From Streptomyces hundungensis (GTDB taxonomy: Bacteria > Actinomycetota > Actinomycetes > Streptomycetales > Streptomycetaceae), in the NCBI RefSeq assembly GCF_003627815.1, contig NZ_CP032698.1, forward strand, positions 186,001 through 250,000: a stretch of 64,000 nucleotides of DNA, read 5' to 3'. The notes under the pieces were generated by a model. The model ran no database searches. It was given only the letters and a program-made list of their open reading frames with translations, and was not told the DNA's origin. The position numbers and the translations under genes are program-made. Positions within the stretch are counted from its first letter, which is position 1. The number at the start of each line of letters is the position of its first letter. Below, piece by piece: positions 44,132 to 53,260 of the stretch.

Positions 44132-45382
44132 TCATCCTGCCCGTACTCCGCTCCCCGCGGCGGGCCGAGGCGACGTGGCTCCGCCGGTGGTCTTTCCCGG
44201 CCGGCCGGACCCGACGGGGGCCGGGTCGAGGGCGGCGGTGAGACGGCGGCGGACGACGCGGCCGAACCTCCGGTCGATCTGACGGTTCAGTACGGCGGCC
44301 AGCAGGAGGGAGCAGGAGAGGCCGACCGCGATCGACGGGAGCAGTCCGAGTACGGGTACGGATTTGAGGATGCCCCGGGTGAGAGGTATGCCGAGGCTCT
44401 GGTGGACCAGGTAGAAGGGGTAGGTCAGGGCGCCCGCGTACACGAGGACGCGCCATTGGAGGTGACGCAGCGGCCCGCAGGCCAGGAGGAGCAGTAGCAA
44501 AAAACCGGTGAGGACGGCCGCGCTGGGCCCCCAGGTGGAGGTGGGGTGGCCGGCGACGCGATCCTGAAGGACGGTCAGGGTGTAGCACCAGGCGAAGCCG
44601 CCCAGCAGCCACAGCAGCAGGTTGGATCCGAAGCGGTGCATCAGGTAGAGCGCGATCCCGGTCACGAAGAGCCCGGCGTACTGGGTCAGCAGGAGCTCGT
44701 CGACGGCGGCGGAGTGCAGCTCCCGGCCGACGGAGGCCAGCACCAGCCACAGGAATCCGAAGGCCACGACGCGCCGGTAGGTCAGTCCGATCAGCAGCAG
44801 GGCGGCCATCAGCAGATAGAAGCGGGCCTCCACCCAGAGCGTCCAGGCGACGCCGGCGGTGAACTCCACGCCCAGCGGACGCGGGATCATCGTGAGGTTG
44901 CCGAGCGTGGTGCGCAGATCCGTGGGCGCGCCCGACCGTTGTCCGACGAGCACGGTGACGGCGCCCATCGCCACGATGAGCAGAACGACGGCCCAGTACA
45001 GCGGGAAGAGCCGCGCGATCCGTGAGACGGCGAACTGCGCAGGGGTGCGGTCCCAGCAACTCATGCAGATGACGAACCCGCTGATCAGGAAGAACGCCTC
45101 GACGCCGAGCCAGCCGTAGCCGCTGACCGCGTGCAGCAGCGGCGCGACTTGGGGCAGGTCGTAGTTCTCGCCCCAGAAACGAGGGGTGGGGGTGCCCACG
45201 TAGTGATAGGCCGCCACCCCGGCCGCGGCGAGCAACCGCAGCCCGTCGACGGCTGCGAGGCGCCCCGCCCCGCTCGAAGACGTACGGGACAGGCGCTGCC
45301 ACGCGGCGCGCGGAAAACGGCGCATGCCGCTGCCGCGTTGGGGATCGGGCAGGGGCGGGGACGCCGACACGGGCGCGGGCAT
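44132..45382 (-). CDS. Acyltransferase-3 family membrane protein
   Basis: A 416-aa integral membrane acyltransferase (OafA/NolL type). Start ATG 45382 follows AGGAG. AAVDGLRLLAAAGVAAYHYV carries the family Arg/His pattern, WLGVEAFFLISGFVICMSCW is the typical second helix, and WTLWVEARFYLLMAALLLI is the ExxFY motif. About ten helices follow. It transfers acyl groups, for example to sugars or lipids, at the membrane. The IS5 element lies immediately past its stop; the coding frame looks intact. Confidence 0.9.
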   Translation of the reverse strand: MPAPVSASPPLPDPQRGSGMRRFPRAAWQRLSRTSSSGAGRLAAVDGLRLLAAAGVAAYHYVGTPTPRFWGENYDLPQVAPLLHAVSGYGWLGVEAFFLISGFVICMSCWDRTPAQFAVSRIARLFPLYWAVVLLIVAMGAVTVLVGQRSGAPTDLRTTLGNLTMIPRPLGVEFTAGVAWTLWVEARFYLLMAALLLIGLTYRRVVAFGFLWLVLASVGRELHSAAVDELLLTQYAGLFVTGIALYLMHRFGSNLLLWLLGGFAWCYTLTVLQDRVAGHPTSTWGPSAAVLTGFLLLLLLACGPLRHLQWRVLVYAGALTYPFYLVHQSLGIPLTRGILKSVPVLGLLPSIAVGLSCSLLLAAVLNRQIDRRFGRVVRRRLTAALDPAPVGSGRPGKTTGGATSPRPAAGSGVRAG

Positions 45383-45495
45383 CGGGACTCCTGTCGCGGG
45401 GCGGCCGGGCAGGAAGTCGCGGCCACGGAGAGAGGGAGGACGTGAGGGGGAGAATGAGAGCGTGGGGCATGTCGGGGACGCCAACACACGCAGTT

Positions 45496-46398
45496 TCAGG
45501 CGGTGTTGATCCGGTCGGTGTCGTCACGTCGCCGCAGCCGCAGAACCACGGCGGTGATCGCGAGAGCGCCGACGATGGAGAGGAGTTCGTCGGGGTGCAC
45601 CCACCCGGAGAACCACATGATGCCCATGAACGGGGTTGCGGCCAGGACGAGTTGACCGACGGTACGGACCGCGGTGAAGGCCTGACGGCCGGCGAGCGCC
45701 AAGGCTGCGACGATGGGGACGCCGAAGCGCCACGGGACGAACAGTCCGATCCCCAGCGGATCGATCACCACGATGGCCGCCACCAGGAGCACGGCCCACA
45801 CGGCGAGCGCGAACACTCCCGCCGTTCGGCGCGCACGCGGGGACGGACGCAGATCGGGCGGGCAGGCCAGCGGAAGCGCGGCGAACAGGACCGGCACGAG
45901 GAGAAAGCCCGCGAACTCCCAGCGCACATCGGCCGGCGTGGGCCAGATCGGACTGAGGAAGCTCACTGAACTGGTCACCGTCCCGGTGACCGCGGCCAGC
46001 ACGCCGGGGACGTAGCGTCCGGCCAGCGCGACCACAGCGCCGAGCAGAGTGAGCAGGTAGCCCGCTTTCATGAGCGTCAGAAGCGGACCGGCCTCACCCG
46101 CGGCTCCCACGGTCCACATGACGTACCAATCCCCCACGTCGCCAATGAGGTTGAACGCGGCGTACGCGGCCGTGGCGGCCAGAGCGAAGGGCGCGGCGGT
46201 CGCCATGAGGCCGCCTCCCGCATGCGCGGAGTTGATCCCGAGGCGCAGCCGCAGCGCATGTGCCGCGATGTCGGCGGCCTCGCGGAACCGGGCGCACGGC
46301 CCGGCGCCCGCCGTCGCCTCGCGATACGACTCGGCTATCTCATCGCCGAAGGCACGGCGGAAGCCGGCCGGGTACAGACGCAGCAGGAGAGGGTTCAC
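45496..46398 (-). CDS. Membrane protein coupled to PadR
   Basis: A 300-aa protein. The first ~60 residues (MNPLLLRLYPAGFRRAFGDE, then EIAESYREATAGAG) match the N-terminus of membrane proteins encoded beside PadR regulators. About eight hydrophobic helices follow. The GTG overlaps the PadR stop (GTGA), so both are made from one message. Such pairs usually form a ligand-sensing regulator plus its membrane target. Function of the membrane protein unknown. Confidence 0.78.
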   Translation of the reverse strand: MNPLLLRLYPAGFRRAFGDEIAESYREATAGAGPCARFREAADIAAHALRLRLGINSAHAGGGLMATAAPFALAATAAYAAFNLIGDVGDWYVMWTVGAAGEAGPLLTLMKAGYLLTLLGAVVALAGRYVPGVLAAVTGTVTSSVSFLSPIWPTPADVRWEFAGFLLVPVLFAALPLACPPDLRPSPRARRTAGVFALAVWAVLLVAAIVVIDPLGIGLFVPWRFGVPIVAALALAGRQAFTAVRTVGQLVLAATPFMGIMWFSGWVHPDELLSIVGALAITAVVLRLRRRDDTDRINTA

Positions 46399-46733
46399 GA
46401 GGTGGCCGCCTCACCGATCACGCCGAGGCGACGGGCGGCTTCGCGCGCGGTGGCGGCGATCCGCTCTACCTCGGCGGCCAGGGCCGTGCGCCCGGACGAG
46501 GTCAGGGTGTACGTGCGCCGCAGCCGGCTGTCCACCACTTCCTCGCTGTGCACCTCGATCATCCGCTGTTGCAAGAGACGCTCCAGCGCGCCGTACAACG
46601 TGCCGGTCCGCAACTTCACCCTCCCACCCGAGATGGCCTCCACCTCCCGCGCGATGGCGTAGCCATGGCGGGGCTGGTCCGCGAGAGCGGTGAGAAGAAG
46701 CAAGGTCGGTTCCTGCATGGCCCGATCAGTCAT
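46395..46733 (-). CDS. PadR family transcriptional regulator
   Basis: A 112-aa PadR protein: LLLLTALADQPRHGYAIARE, then ISGGRVKLRTGTLYGALERL (winged helix), LQQRMIEVHSEEVVDSRLRR (wing) and a C-terminal helix. The ATG at 46733 is taken; ATG 46718 is an alternative. An ATGT..ACAT inverted repeat lies 10 bp upstream, as expected for PadR operators, so it probably represses its own operon. Confidence 0.92.
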   Translation of the reverse strand: MTDRAMQEPTLLLLTALADQPRHGYAIAREVEAISGGRVKLRTGTLYGALERLLQQRMIEVHSEEVVDSRLRRTYTLTSSGRTALAAEVERIAATAREAARRLGVIGEAATS

Positions 46734-46742
46734 GACACCACT

Positions 46743-46763
46743 ATATGTCACTCACCGACATAT
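46743..46763. promoter_or_regulatory. PadR operator
   Basis: ATATGTC (46743-46749) and GACATAT (46757-46763) form a perfect 7-bp inverted repeat with a 7-base spacer, containing the ATGT..ACAT core typical of PadR sites. It lies just upstream of the padR start codon on the opposite side of the promoter. Confidence 0.65.
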
Positions 46764-47242
46764 GAAGTCAGCCATACTCCGCCTTCAACCATGGCGGGAG
46801 GATCGAGGGCGACGGGCGCGGCTGGTCACCGTCCTCGCGGACCAGCCCCGCCTCGGTACGCCGCCGGTCGGGTGCTCGCGCGAACGCCGCGAAGGACATC
46901 GTGTGCGCGACATCGTGCCCGGCCCGTTGATCTCCGTCCCGGTCGGCCACTGGCGGCATCCGCATCAGTCCTCCCTCCCCCGTTATGTTTTTCGCGGTCC
47001 TGCAATGGGGCTGCTGGCCTCCGGGTCCGGTATGACTGTGTCCCCTCTGTCGAACGGATGACCTGGGGGGTGGTGTCGCCGGGCCTGGTAGGTGCCGCCG
47101 GAGACGCTGATGAGAGACCCGGCCACCGCCCGGTCCGGCGCAATGCCGGGCAGAGACGTGGGCGGCAGGTCTACATAACGTGGATGCGCGAGCACGGTGC
47201 CATTGCCGAGGCCGGCACGGTCAATCACCTGGGAAGGTTGCG
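46764..47242 (+). ncRNA. Gap ending in the IS110 left-end non-coding region (candidate bridge RNA, ~47060-47242)
   Basis: No gene was recognised in this stretch. The ~180 bases before the IS110 transposase ATG are conserved-looking non-coding sequence of the kind that encodes the bridge (guide) RNA in IS110-group elements. A tract GACCTGGGGGGTGGTGTC at ~47061 roughly mirrors GACACCCCCCC at 48512-48522 past the transposase and may mark the element ends. The exact borders and the RNA structure were not resolved. Confidence 0.4.
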
Positions 47243-48457
47243 ATGTTAGACACCGAAGGCGTGGGCGTCTTCCTCGGGATGGACGTCGGCAAGACCGCCC
47301 ACCACGGCCACGGGCTCACCCCGGCCGGGAAGAAGGTCTTCGACAAGCCGATGCCCAACAGCGAACCGAAACTGCGGGCCGTCTTCGACAAGCTCAAGGC
47401 CAAGTTCGGCACCGTCCTAGTGATCGTGGACCAGCCCGCCTCTATCGGCGCCCTGCCTCTGACCGTCGCCCGCGACGCGGGCTGCGAGGTCGCCTACCTG
47501 CCCGGACTCGCGATGCGGCGGATCGCCGACCTCTATCCAGGCGAGGCGAAGACCGACGCGAAGGACGCGGCGGTGATCGCGGACGCGGCCCGGACGATGC
47601 CTCACACTTTGCGTTCGCTGGAGCTGACCGACGAGATCACCGCCGAGCTCACGGTGCTGACCGGCTTCGACCAGGACCTCGCGGCCGAGGCCACCCGCAC
47701 TTCGAACCGGATACGCGGTCTGCTGACCCAGTTCCACCCCAGCCTCGAGCGGGTCCTGGGCCCGCGGCTGGACCACCCCGCCGTCACCTGGCTCCTCGAG
47801 CGATACGGATCCCCGAACGCCCTGCGGAAAGCCGGCCGCCGCAGACTCGTCGAGGTGATCCGTCCCAAGGCCCCCCGCATGGCGGCCCGGCTGGTCGACG
47901 ACGTCTTCGACGCCCTCGACGAACAGACCGTCGTGGTCCCGGGAACCGGCACCCTCGACGTGGTCATCCCGTCGCTGGCCCGCTCGCTCGCGGCGGTTCA
48001 CGACCAGCGCCGGGCACTGGAAGCCCAGATCAGCACCCTTCTGGAGGCTCACCCTCTTCACCCGGTCCTGACCTCGATGCCCGGAGTCGGAGTCAGGACC
48101 GCCGCCGTCATCCTGGTCACCGTCGGCGACGGCACCGGTTTCCCCAGTGCCGCCCACCTCGCCTCCTACGCCGGCCTCGCTCCCACGACCAAGTCGTCAG
48201 GGACCTCGATCCACGGCGAACACGCACCACGAGGCGGAAACCGGCAGCTCAAACGCGCGATGTTCCTCTCCGCCTTCGCCTGCATGAACGCCGACCCGGC
48301 CTCCCGCGGCTACTACGACCGGCAAAGAGCCCGCGGCAAAACCCACACCCAAGCGCTCCTCCGCCTCGCCCGCCAACGCATCAGCGTCCTCTTCGCCATG
48401 CTCCGCGACGGAACCTTCTACGAATCCCGGACCCCCAGCGTCACTCTCGCCGCATGA
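47243..48457 (+). CDS. IS110-family transposase (RuvC-like DEDD plus serine domain)
   Basis: A 404-aa IS110 recombinase. The N-terminal RuvC-like domain has FLGMDVGKTAHHGHGLTPAG (first Asp), VIVDQPASIGALPLTVARDA and KTDAKDAAVIADAART (DEDD residues). The C-terminal Tnp domain has LTSMPGVGVRTAAVILVTVG, HLASYAGLAPTTKSSGTSIH, and NRQLKRAMFLSAFACMNADP with the catalytic Ser. Start ATG 47243 after GGGAAGG. The frame is complete, so the element may be active. The right end is short, about 60 bp beyond the stop. Confidence 0.93.
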   Translation: MLDTEGVGVFLGMDVGKTAHHGHGLTPAGKKVFDKPMPNSEPKLRAVFDKLKAKFGTVLVIVDQPASIGALPLTVARDAGCEVAYLPGLAMRRIADLYPGEAKTDAKDAAVIADAARTMPHTLRSLELTDEITAELTVLTGFDQDLAAEATRTSNRIRGLLTQFHPSLERVLGPRLDHPAVTWLLERYGSPNALRKAGRRRLVEVIRPKAPRMAARLVDDVFDALDEQTVVVPGTGTLDVVIPSLARSLAAVHDQRRALEAQISTLLEAHPLHPVLTSMPGVGVRTAAVILVTVGDGTGFPSAAHLASYAGLAPTTKSSGTSIHGEHAPRGGNRQLKRAMFLSAFACMNADPASRGYYDRQRARGKTHTQALLRLARQRISVLFAMLRDGTFYESRTPSVTLAA

Positions 48458-48933
48458 CCGCCCCAAACAGCCCCAAACCCGGCGCCACATCCTTGACGAA
48501 GGACATAGAGACACCCCCCCACTGTGACGTCCCTTCCCTCGACAACCGCCCTGGGCCCAGGGCCCCGTAGCGGTGACGTGTCGGGAGCCGGTCATCGGCC
48601 GGGACAGGTTCCCCGGTGTGATCCTCCTCGCCGATATGTGCCGGACCGCCGCCTGGACACCTGGACCAAGCCGACGTGCGTGCAGCTCCCGACCCGATCG
48701 CCCGTATGGCGCCCCGATCGCAGGACTCGACGGCCTCGGCCGCGGCACCCCGTGCGCTCGGGGTGGCCGTACAAGTGGCCGAGTGTCGCTCATGCGACGC
48801 TGCGGGACTGGCACACCCGTCCCGCACCACGGCCCATGATGTACGGCGCTGTGACGTCGGCATCGGCTTGGCGGTCGGCGTTACATCGCAGTCCGCCCAC
48901 CCGTGCCCGGTGAGAGTCCAGACGAGCCGCAGA

Positions 48934-49397
48934 TCAACCACGGCCGCCGTTTTGCTGTGTGAGGAAGCGTCGGACATCGGCCGCGAGGCCCGACATACGC
49001 TCGCCGGCGTCGAGCCAGGTCGTGACGCATGCCTCCCAACCACCGGCCGGACCTCTCCATGGGCGAAGTGTCCAGGTCAGCCCGACGTGTCCGCGGGAGC
49101 GGAGGACCGCGCTGATCGTGGGATCCCGGTGGTCGGTCTGCCAGACCCGCTACCCGTCCCAGCCGCGGAAGTCGGCAGCCAGTCCCTCCACGAAGGGCGC
49201 CAGGTCGGCCCCCAATTCCAGGCGACCACCTCGTCGACGCGCATGGTCAGCCTCGGCGCGGACGCTTCGATCGCGTACTGCACACGGTCCTCGTCGGGCC
49301 GGAAGGAATCGCAGAGCCGCACACTGACGGACCGGTTGTTCTGGCAGCGGACAGTTACGGCGGACGCCGTACCGAGGTAGGCGTCATGGGAGCTCAT
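48934..49397 (-). pseudogene. DUF6228 family protein, decayed
   Basis: The frame from 49397 reads VRCQNNRSVSVRLCDSFRPD, EDRVQYAIEASAPRLTMRVD and EVVAWNWG, typical of DUF6228. It then shifts frame: LAPFVEGLAADFRGWDG is followed by an in-frame TAG, then VWQTDHRDPTISAVLRSRGH, VGLTWTLRPWRG and LAADVRRFLTQQNG to a stop at 48934. So there is one frameshift and one nonsense codon. From 48523 to 48933 I see no gene. Confidence 0.78.
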
Positions 49398-49639
49398 TGG
49401 TTGAACGGTAGATCACGCAAGGCCCCAACCGTCGCGCGGAGTACGCGTCGGGGAAACGTCCTGCATCGACCTGATCCGCGAGGCGGACCCTGACGCCCTC
49501 CGGATCCATGCCCCAGAATTCCAGGGCCACACCCGCGCAATGCCTGGAATACCTACGTCTGGGCGGAGGTTCGGGAAGTGTCCCCTGCGGCGCGCGTTCC
49601 CCCGGGCGGCAGCCCGCGGGGTGAGCGAAGGAGTGAGAG

Positions 49640-50653
49640 ATGAAGTCCGTCATCCGGATGACCGCCGGCGGCCCCGAGGTGCTCCAATTCGTCGAGCGCC
49701 CCGTGCCCGAACCCGGCCCGGGTGAAGTTCGGGTCCGTATGCGCGTCTCGGGTGTCAACCCCACCGACTGGCGCAGCCGCAGACGTGCGTTGCCGCCGGG
49801 TGTGATCGAGCAGGTGCCCCACCAGGACGGCTCCGGAGTCATCGACGCTGTCGGTCCGCAGGTCGACCCGGCACGGGTCGGAAAGCGAGTGTGGATCTGG
49901 GAGGCCGCATGGGAGCGGCCCTGGGGAACGGCACAGCAGTACACGCTCGTGCCGGACCGGCACGCCGTCGACCTGCCCGACCATGCCTCGTTCGAACTCG
50001 GCGCCGCCCTGGGTATCCCGGCCCTGACCGCCCACCGCACGCTGACAGTTCATGACGGCGGACCAGGGCGTATCGCGCCCGGCACCCTGCGGGGCGCGAC
50101 CGTACTGGTGGCAGGTGGCGCCGGAGCGGTCGGCAACGCGGCCATCCAGCTTGCCCGCTGGGCCGGAGCGCGTGTGATCAGCACGGTCAGCGGTCCCGCC
50201 AAAGGCGCCCTGGCGAGAGCGGCAGGCGCCCACCACGTGGTCGACTACCGCTCGCAGGACGCGACCACAGAGATCCTGGCCTTCGCCCCCGAAGGGGTCG
50301 ACATCATCGTGGAGGTGTCCCCGGGCACCAACTCCGCCCTCGACATCTCCGTGGCCGCCCGCGGAGCTGTGGTGGCGTACTACGGGGGCGGCGAGGACGA
50401 GCGGCTCTCCATTCCGGTGCTCTCCTCGTTGGCGGCCAACCTGCGCTGGCAGAGCGTCTTCGTCTACACCGTGCCGCCTGCCGCGAAGCAGCAGGCTCTC
50501 ACCGACGTCTCGGCAGCCGTGGACGAGTGCGCGTTGCGTGTGGGTGAGGAGGCGGGGATACCCCTGCACCGCTTCACGCTGGAGCGCACGGCTGAAGCAC
50601 ATGTCGCGCTCGAACGAGGCGTGGTCGGCAAGGTATTGATCGATATCCCGTGA
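49640..50653 (+). CDS. NADPH:quinone reductase-like MDR oxidoreductase
   Basis: A 337-aa quinone-oxidoreductase-type enzyme of the medium-chain family without zinc ligands. GEVRVRMRVSGVNPTDWRSR, the QDGSGVIDAVG turn, VLVAGGAGAVGNAAIQLARW (nucleotide binding, GGAGAVG) and a C-terminus EAHVALERGVVGKVLIDIP fit the family. GGAGTGAGAG lies upstream of the ATG. It is followed 21 bp later by a SnoaL-like gene and they probably form an operon. Substrate unknown. Confidence 0.92.
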   Translation: MKSVIRMTAGGPEVLQFVERPVPEPGPGEVRVRMRVSGVNPTDWRSRRRALPPGVIEQVPHQDGSGVIDAVGPQVDPARVGKRVWIWEAAWERPWGTAQQYTLVPDRHAVDLPDHASFELGAALGIPALTAHRTLTVHDGGPGRIAPGTLRGATVLVAGGAGAVGNAAIQLARWAGARVISTVSGPAKGALARAAGAHHVVDYRSQDATTEILAFAPEGVDIIVEVSPGTNSALDISVAARGAVVAYYGGGEDERLSIPVLSSLAANLRWQSVFVYTVPPAAKQQALTDVSAAVDECALRVGEEAGIPLHRFTLERTAEAHVALERGVVGKVLIDIP

Positions 50654-50674
50654 CCTGATCAGGAGACCCACACC

Positions 50675-51073
50675 ATGACAGTCACCGCACACGCGACGGC
50701 CACACCCGCATGGGTCCTGAAATTCATGAACGCCATCGACACCCTGGAGTTCGACGACGGCTTCGCGCCGCTGACGGAGACCAGTGACATGTTCTTCGGT
50801 ACCGAGCACCTCCACGGCATCGAGGCCATCAAGGCGTTCTTCGTCAAAATCGACGCTCCACTGATCATTACCCACGAAGTCCTGGAGTACTGGGCCGCGA
50901 GCGACGGCGTCCACCTGCTGCGCGGCGAGGCGACAATGGCCAAGAAGAGCGCACCGGACCGGGTGGTGCACGCCCCGTTCATGCACATCTTCTACCTGGA
51001 CCAGGAAGAGCCGCCCCGCGTCCGTACCCTCCGCATCACCGCGGGCCCTTTGGAGACTGACGTCGTGATGTGA
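50675..51073 (+). CDS. SnoaL/NTF2-like fold protein
   Basis: A 132-aa single-domain protein. The N-terminal helix WVLKFMNAIDTLEFDDGFAP, the GIEAIKAFFVKI segment, and strands HEVLEYWAASDGVHLLRGEA and HAPFMHIFYLDQEEPPRVRT match the NTF2-like/SnoaL fold. AGGAGA precedes the ATG. It is coupled with the upstream quinone reductase gene. Such proteins are isomerases, cyclases or ligand binders; the activity is not assigned. The gap 51074-51358 holds no gene. Confidence 0.82.
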   Translation: MTVTAHATATPAWVLKFMNAIDTLEFDDGFAPLTETSDMFFGTEHLHGIEAIKAFFVKIDAPLIITHEVLEYWAASDGVHLLRGEATMAKKSAPDRVVHAPFMHIFYLDQEEPPRVRTLRITAGPLETDVVM

Positions 51074-51358
51074 CCAGGGCCTGGGGGGGCGATCGTCGCG
51101 GCTTCGACAGCGGGGACGGACGGCCCGAGCGGTGGCCGTCCCGCACACCGCGTGTGTTGCCCGGTCAATTCATCAGGCAGTTCCGACAGGGCGTCGCCCA
51201 TCGGGCGCGGACCGCCGCCCACGGCCTGTCCGGCATGCCGCTTCGTCATCTGCTGCAACAACACGCCCTTACCGGCCAGTTGCAGACACTCCCGTCGGCC
51301 TATCCGAACAAGCGAAATGGGCGTCGCGGTCGACGGGGCGTCCGAGACCGGGCGGTGC

Positions 51359-51939
51359 TCAGTGCGTCGGGGCCAGCAGCTTCAGGACGTCGTCGGTCGT
51401 GCCCGTTTCCCCGAGGCGCGGGAAGATCCGCTCGACGCTGCCGCGGTGGCCCTCGGGGTCGAGGTCGGTCATGGCGTCGGTGACCAAGGTGACGTGGTAG
51501 CCGTGCTCGTGGGCGGCGCGGGCCGTGGACTCCACACCGATGCTGGTGGCGACGCCGGTGAGGACGATCTGCGTGACACCTCGGCGGCGCAGGTGCAGGT
51601 CGAGGTCGGTGCCGTAGAACGCGGACCAGTTGCGCTTGGTGACGGTGATGTCCTCGGGATGTCCGGCGAGCGCGTCGGTGATCTGGTCCCAACCCTCGGG
51701 CATGACACGGCCGCCGCTCGGTGTCCCGGTGCGGCCGGGCACGGCGTCAGAGTTGTCGGCGGCGAAGGTCACGCGCACGAGGACGACCGGCAGGCCAGCA
51801 CCCCGGAAGGCGTCGGCGAGGCGCACGTTGCGGTCCACGACATCGGACATGGCGTGCGGGGCGACGGTGGCCCCCATGAGTCCGTTCTGGAGGTCGATGA
51901 TGACGAGGGCGGTCTTGGGGTCGAGGGTGCTGAGGGCAC
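51359..51939 (-). pseudogene. Isochorismatase-family hydrolase, frameshift near its start
   Basis: The body from ATG 51877 reads as a full isochorismatase-fold enzyme: PVVLVRVTFAADNSD, TKRNWSAFYGTDLDLHLRRR and QIVLTGVATSIGVESTARAA. In this family a Cys usually sits in the aligned GxxTxxCV segment; here Ile-Gly-Val-Glu follows TS. The catalytic Asp belongs to LSTLDPKTALVIIDLQNG, which lies upstream of that ATG and has no start in frame. A GTG at 51939 with AAGGA 8 bases upstream is in the -1 frame: one extra C in the GCCC run (~51934) would join it to give MPLSTLDP. The gene is either inactivated by a 1-base deletion or misread. Confidence 0.65.
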
Positions 51940-51963
51940 AGTCAACTTCCTTGCGGGTGAGGG

Positions 51964-52014
51964 GTGTTGATGGGTGGGGGGTGTGTTGATGGGTGGGGGG
52001 AGTTGATGGGTGCC
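51964..52014. repeat. Short tandem repeat (GTTGATGGGTGGGGGG-type), about three copies
   Basis: GTTGATGGGTG recurs at 51966, 51985 and 52002 (periods 19 and 17 bp), separated by G-runs. It fills the space between the isochorismatase and MFS reading frames on the reverse strand, so these genes were perhaps fused or slipped here. Confidence 0.75.
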
Positions 52015-52028
52015 GAGCGGTACGAGGG

Positions 52029-53075
52029 TCAGTCCTGACCGACTCGGGACAGTGACCGGTCGGCCGCCGCCACCGCGAGCAGCAGCACGGACACGACGAC
52101 GAGCATCCAGGCCAGTGCGTGCAGTCCGGCGGTGTCGGCAGCGCCCTTGAAGAACGCGGCGTTCGCGGCGGAGGCGAGCAGTGCGCCCAGGTAGGTGAAC
52201 GTCCGCAGCAGCCCGGCGGAGGCGCCCGTGCGTTCCGGGTCGGCCTGGGCGTAGAGGGCGTTCTGGTTGGCGAGGCCGATGAGGCCCTGCGGGATGCCGA
52301 AGAGCGCGCCGAGGACGATGAGGAGCCAGGTCGGGCCGTCGTCCCCGAGACTCAACAGGGTTCAAACGCCGATGAGTTGGGCGGATCCACCCACGAAGAG
52401 CTTGCCCCGGACCTGGGCGTGGTGCCCGGTGAGGACGGTGACGCCGATGGCCATCAGGGACATCGGGAGCAGCAGGAGTCCGGCCCGTTCGGGGCCGAGG
52501 CCGCGACCTTCCTGGAGCCACTGGCTGTAGCCGTACATGAAGGCGTACGACACCGTATAGGCGAGGAGTTGGCGTGCGTACGTCGCGAGCAGCGGGGTGT
52601 TGCCACTCAGTACGCGCAGGTCGATGAACGGGCCGCCGCAGGCCAGCTCCCGGCGGACGAAGACCCCGCCCGCGAAGGCGCCGATCACCGGCAGATACCA
52701 GTGCGTGCGCCCCGGCGACGTAAGGAACAGCATGAACGCGGTGAGCGAGCCCGCGAACAGCAGCATGCCCGGCACGTCCGCCGACGGCGGGGCAACGTTC
52801 TCGTGGCCCGCCCTCACGCGCTTGGGCAGCCGCAGCGCGCCGAGCACGAGACAGGCGAGGGACAACGGAACGTTGATCGCGAAGATGAGGTGCCAGCCAC
52901 CGAGGCCGATGAGTACGCCGCCCAGGGTCGGGCCGAAGACGGAGATGACCTGGTTGGACACCGACAGCGCAGCCAGGATGCCGCTCGGGCTCTTGATCCC
53001 GGTGCGCTCGGTCTCGGCGCGCAGCAGGTACATGGAGGCGGGGGTACGCGGCGGAGGTGCCGAAGCCCAGCAGCA
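52029..53075 (-). pseudogene. MFS transporter, nonsense codon, frameshift and lost 5' end
   Basis: Two frames, 53033-52362 and 52355-52029, are the same reading frame split by one TGA (QLIGV-stop-TLLSLGDDG). The protein is a 14-helix-type MFS transporter: SPSGILAALSVSNQVISVFG, LGGWHLIFAINVPLSLACLV, PTWLLIVLGALFGIPQGLIG. Upstream of 53033 a 1-base insertion breaks YPASMYLLR, and only ~12 more residues (LLGFGTSAAYP) precede the junction at ~53076. The first several helices are gone. It cannot be functional. Confidence 0.82.
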
Positions 53076-53107
53076 TTCCCGGTAGAAGATCTCATGGCCG
53101 TCGACCG
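53076..53107 (-). repeat. 32-bp copy of the hydrolase gene 63568-64000, inverted
   Basis: Bases 53076-53107 are identical, in reverse complement, to 63596-63627, which encode VDGHEIFYRE of the alpha/beta hydrolase at the right edge. The fragment sits exactly where the MFS pseudogene loses its homology. On its other side, forward-strand codons MIFGSILNPINSSM (53109-53150) resemble the start of another MFS protein. The junction is therefore a mosaic of three gene pieces. Bases 53151-53260 show no gene. Confidence 0.8.
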
Positions 53108-53260
53108 ATGATCTTCGGTTCGATCCTGAACCCGATCAACTCCTCGATGCATCTGCGAGGGCGGCACCCGAAGGCATGGCCGATCGGGACGAGCGCCACG
53201 GCGGCTACGTCTCGGCGTGCAAATGGCTCCAGGACCTGGAGCTCACCACCCGGGAGACGA

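Noticed and set aside
48523..48933. A gene between the IS110 element and the DUF6228 pseudogene
   Set aside because: The open frames here are short, composed mostly of Arg/Ser/Pro, and show no start site or motif.
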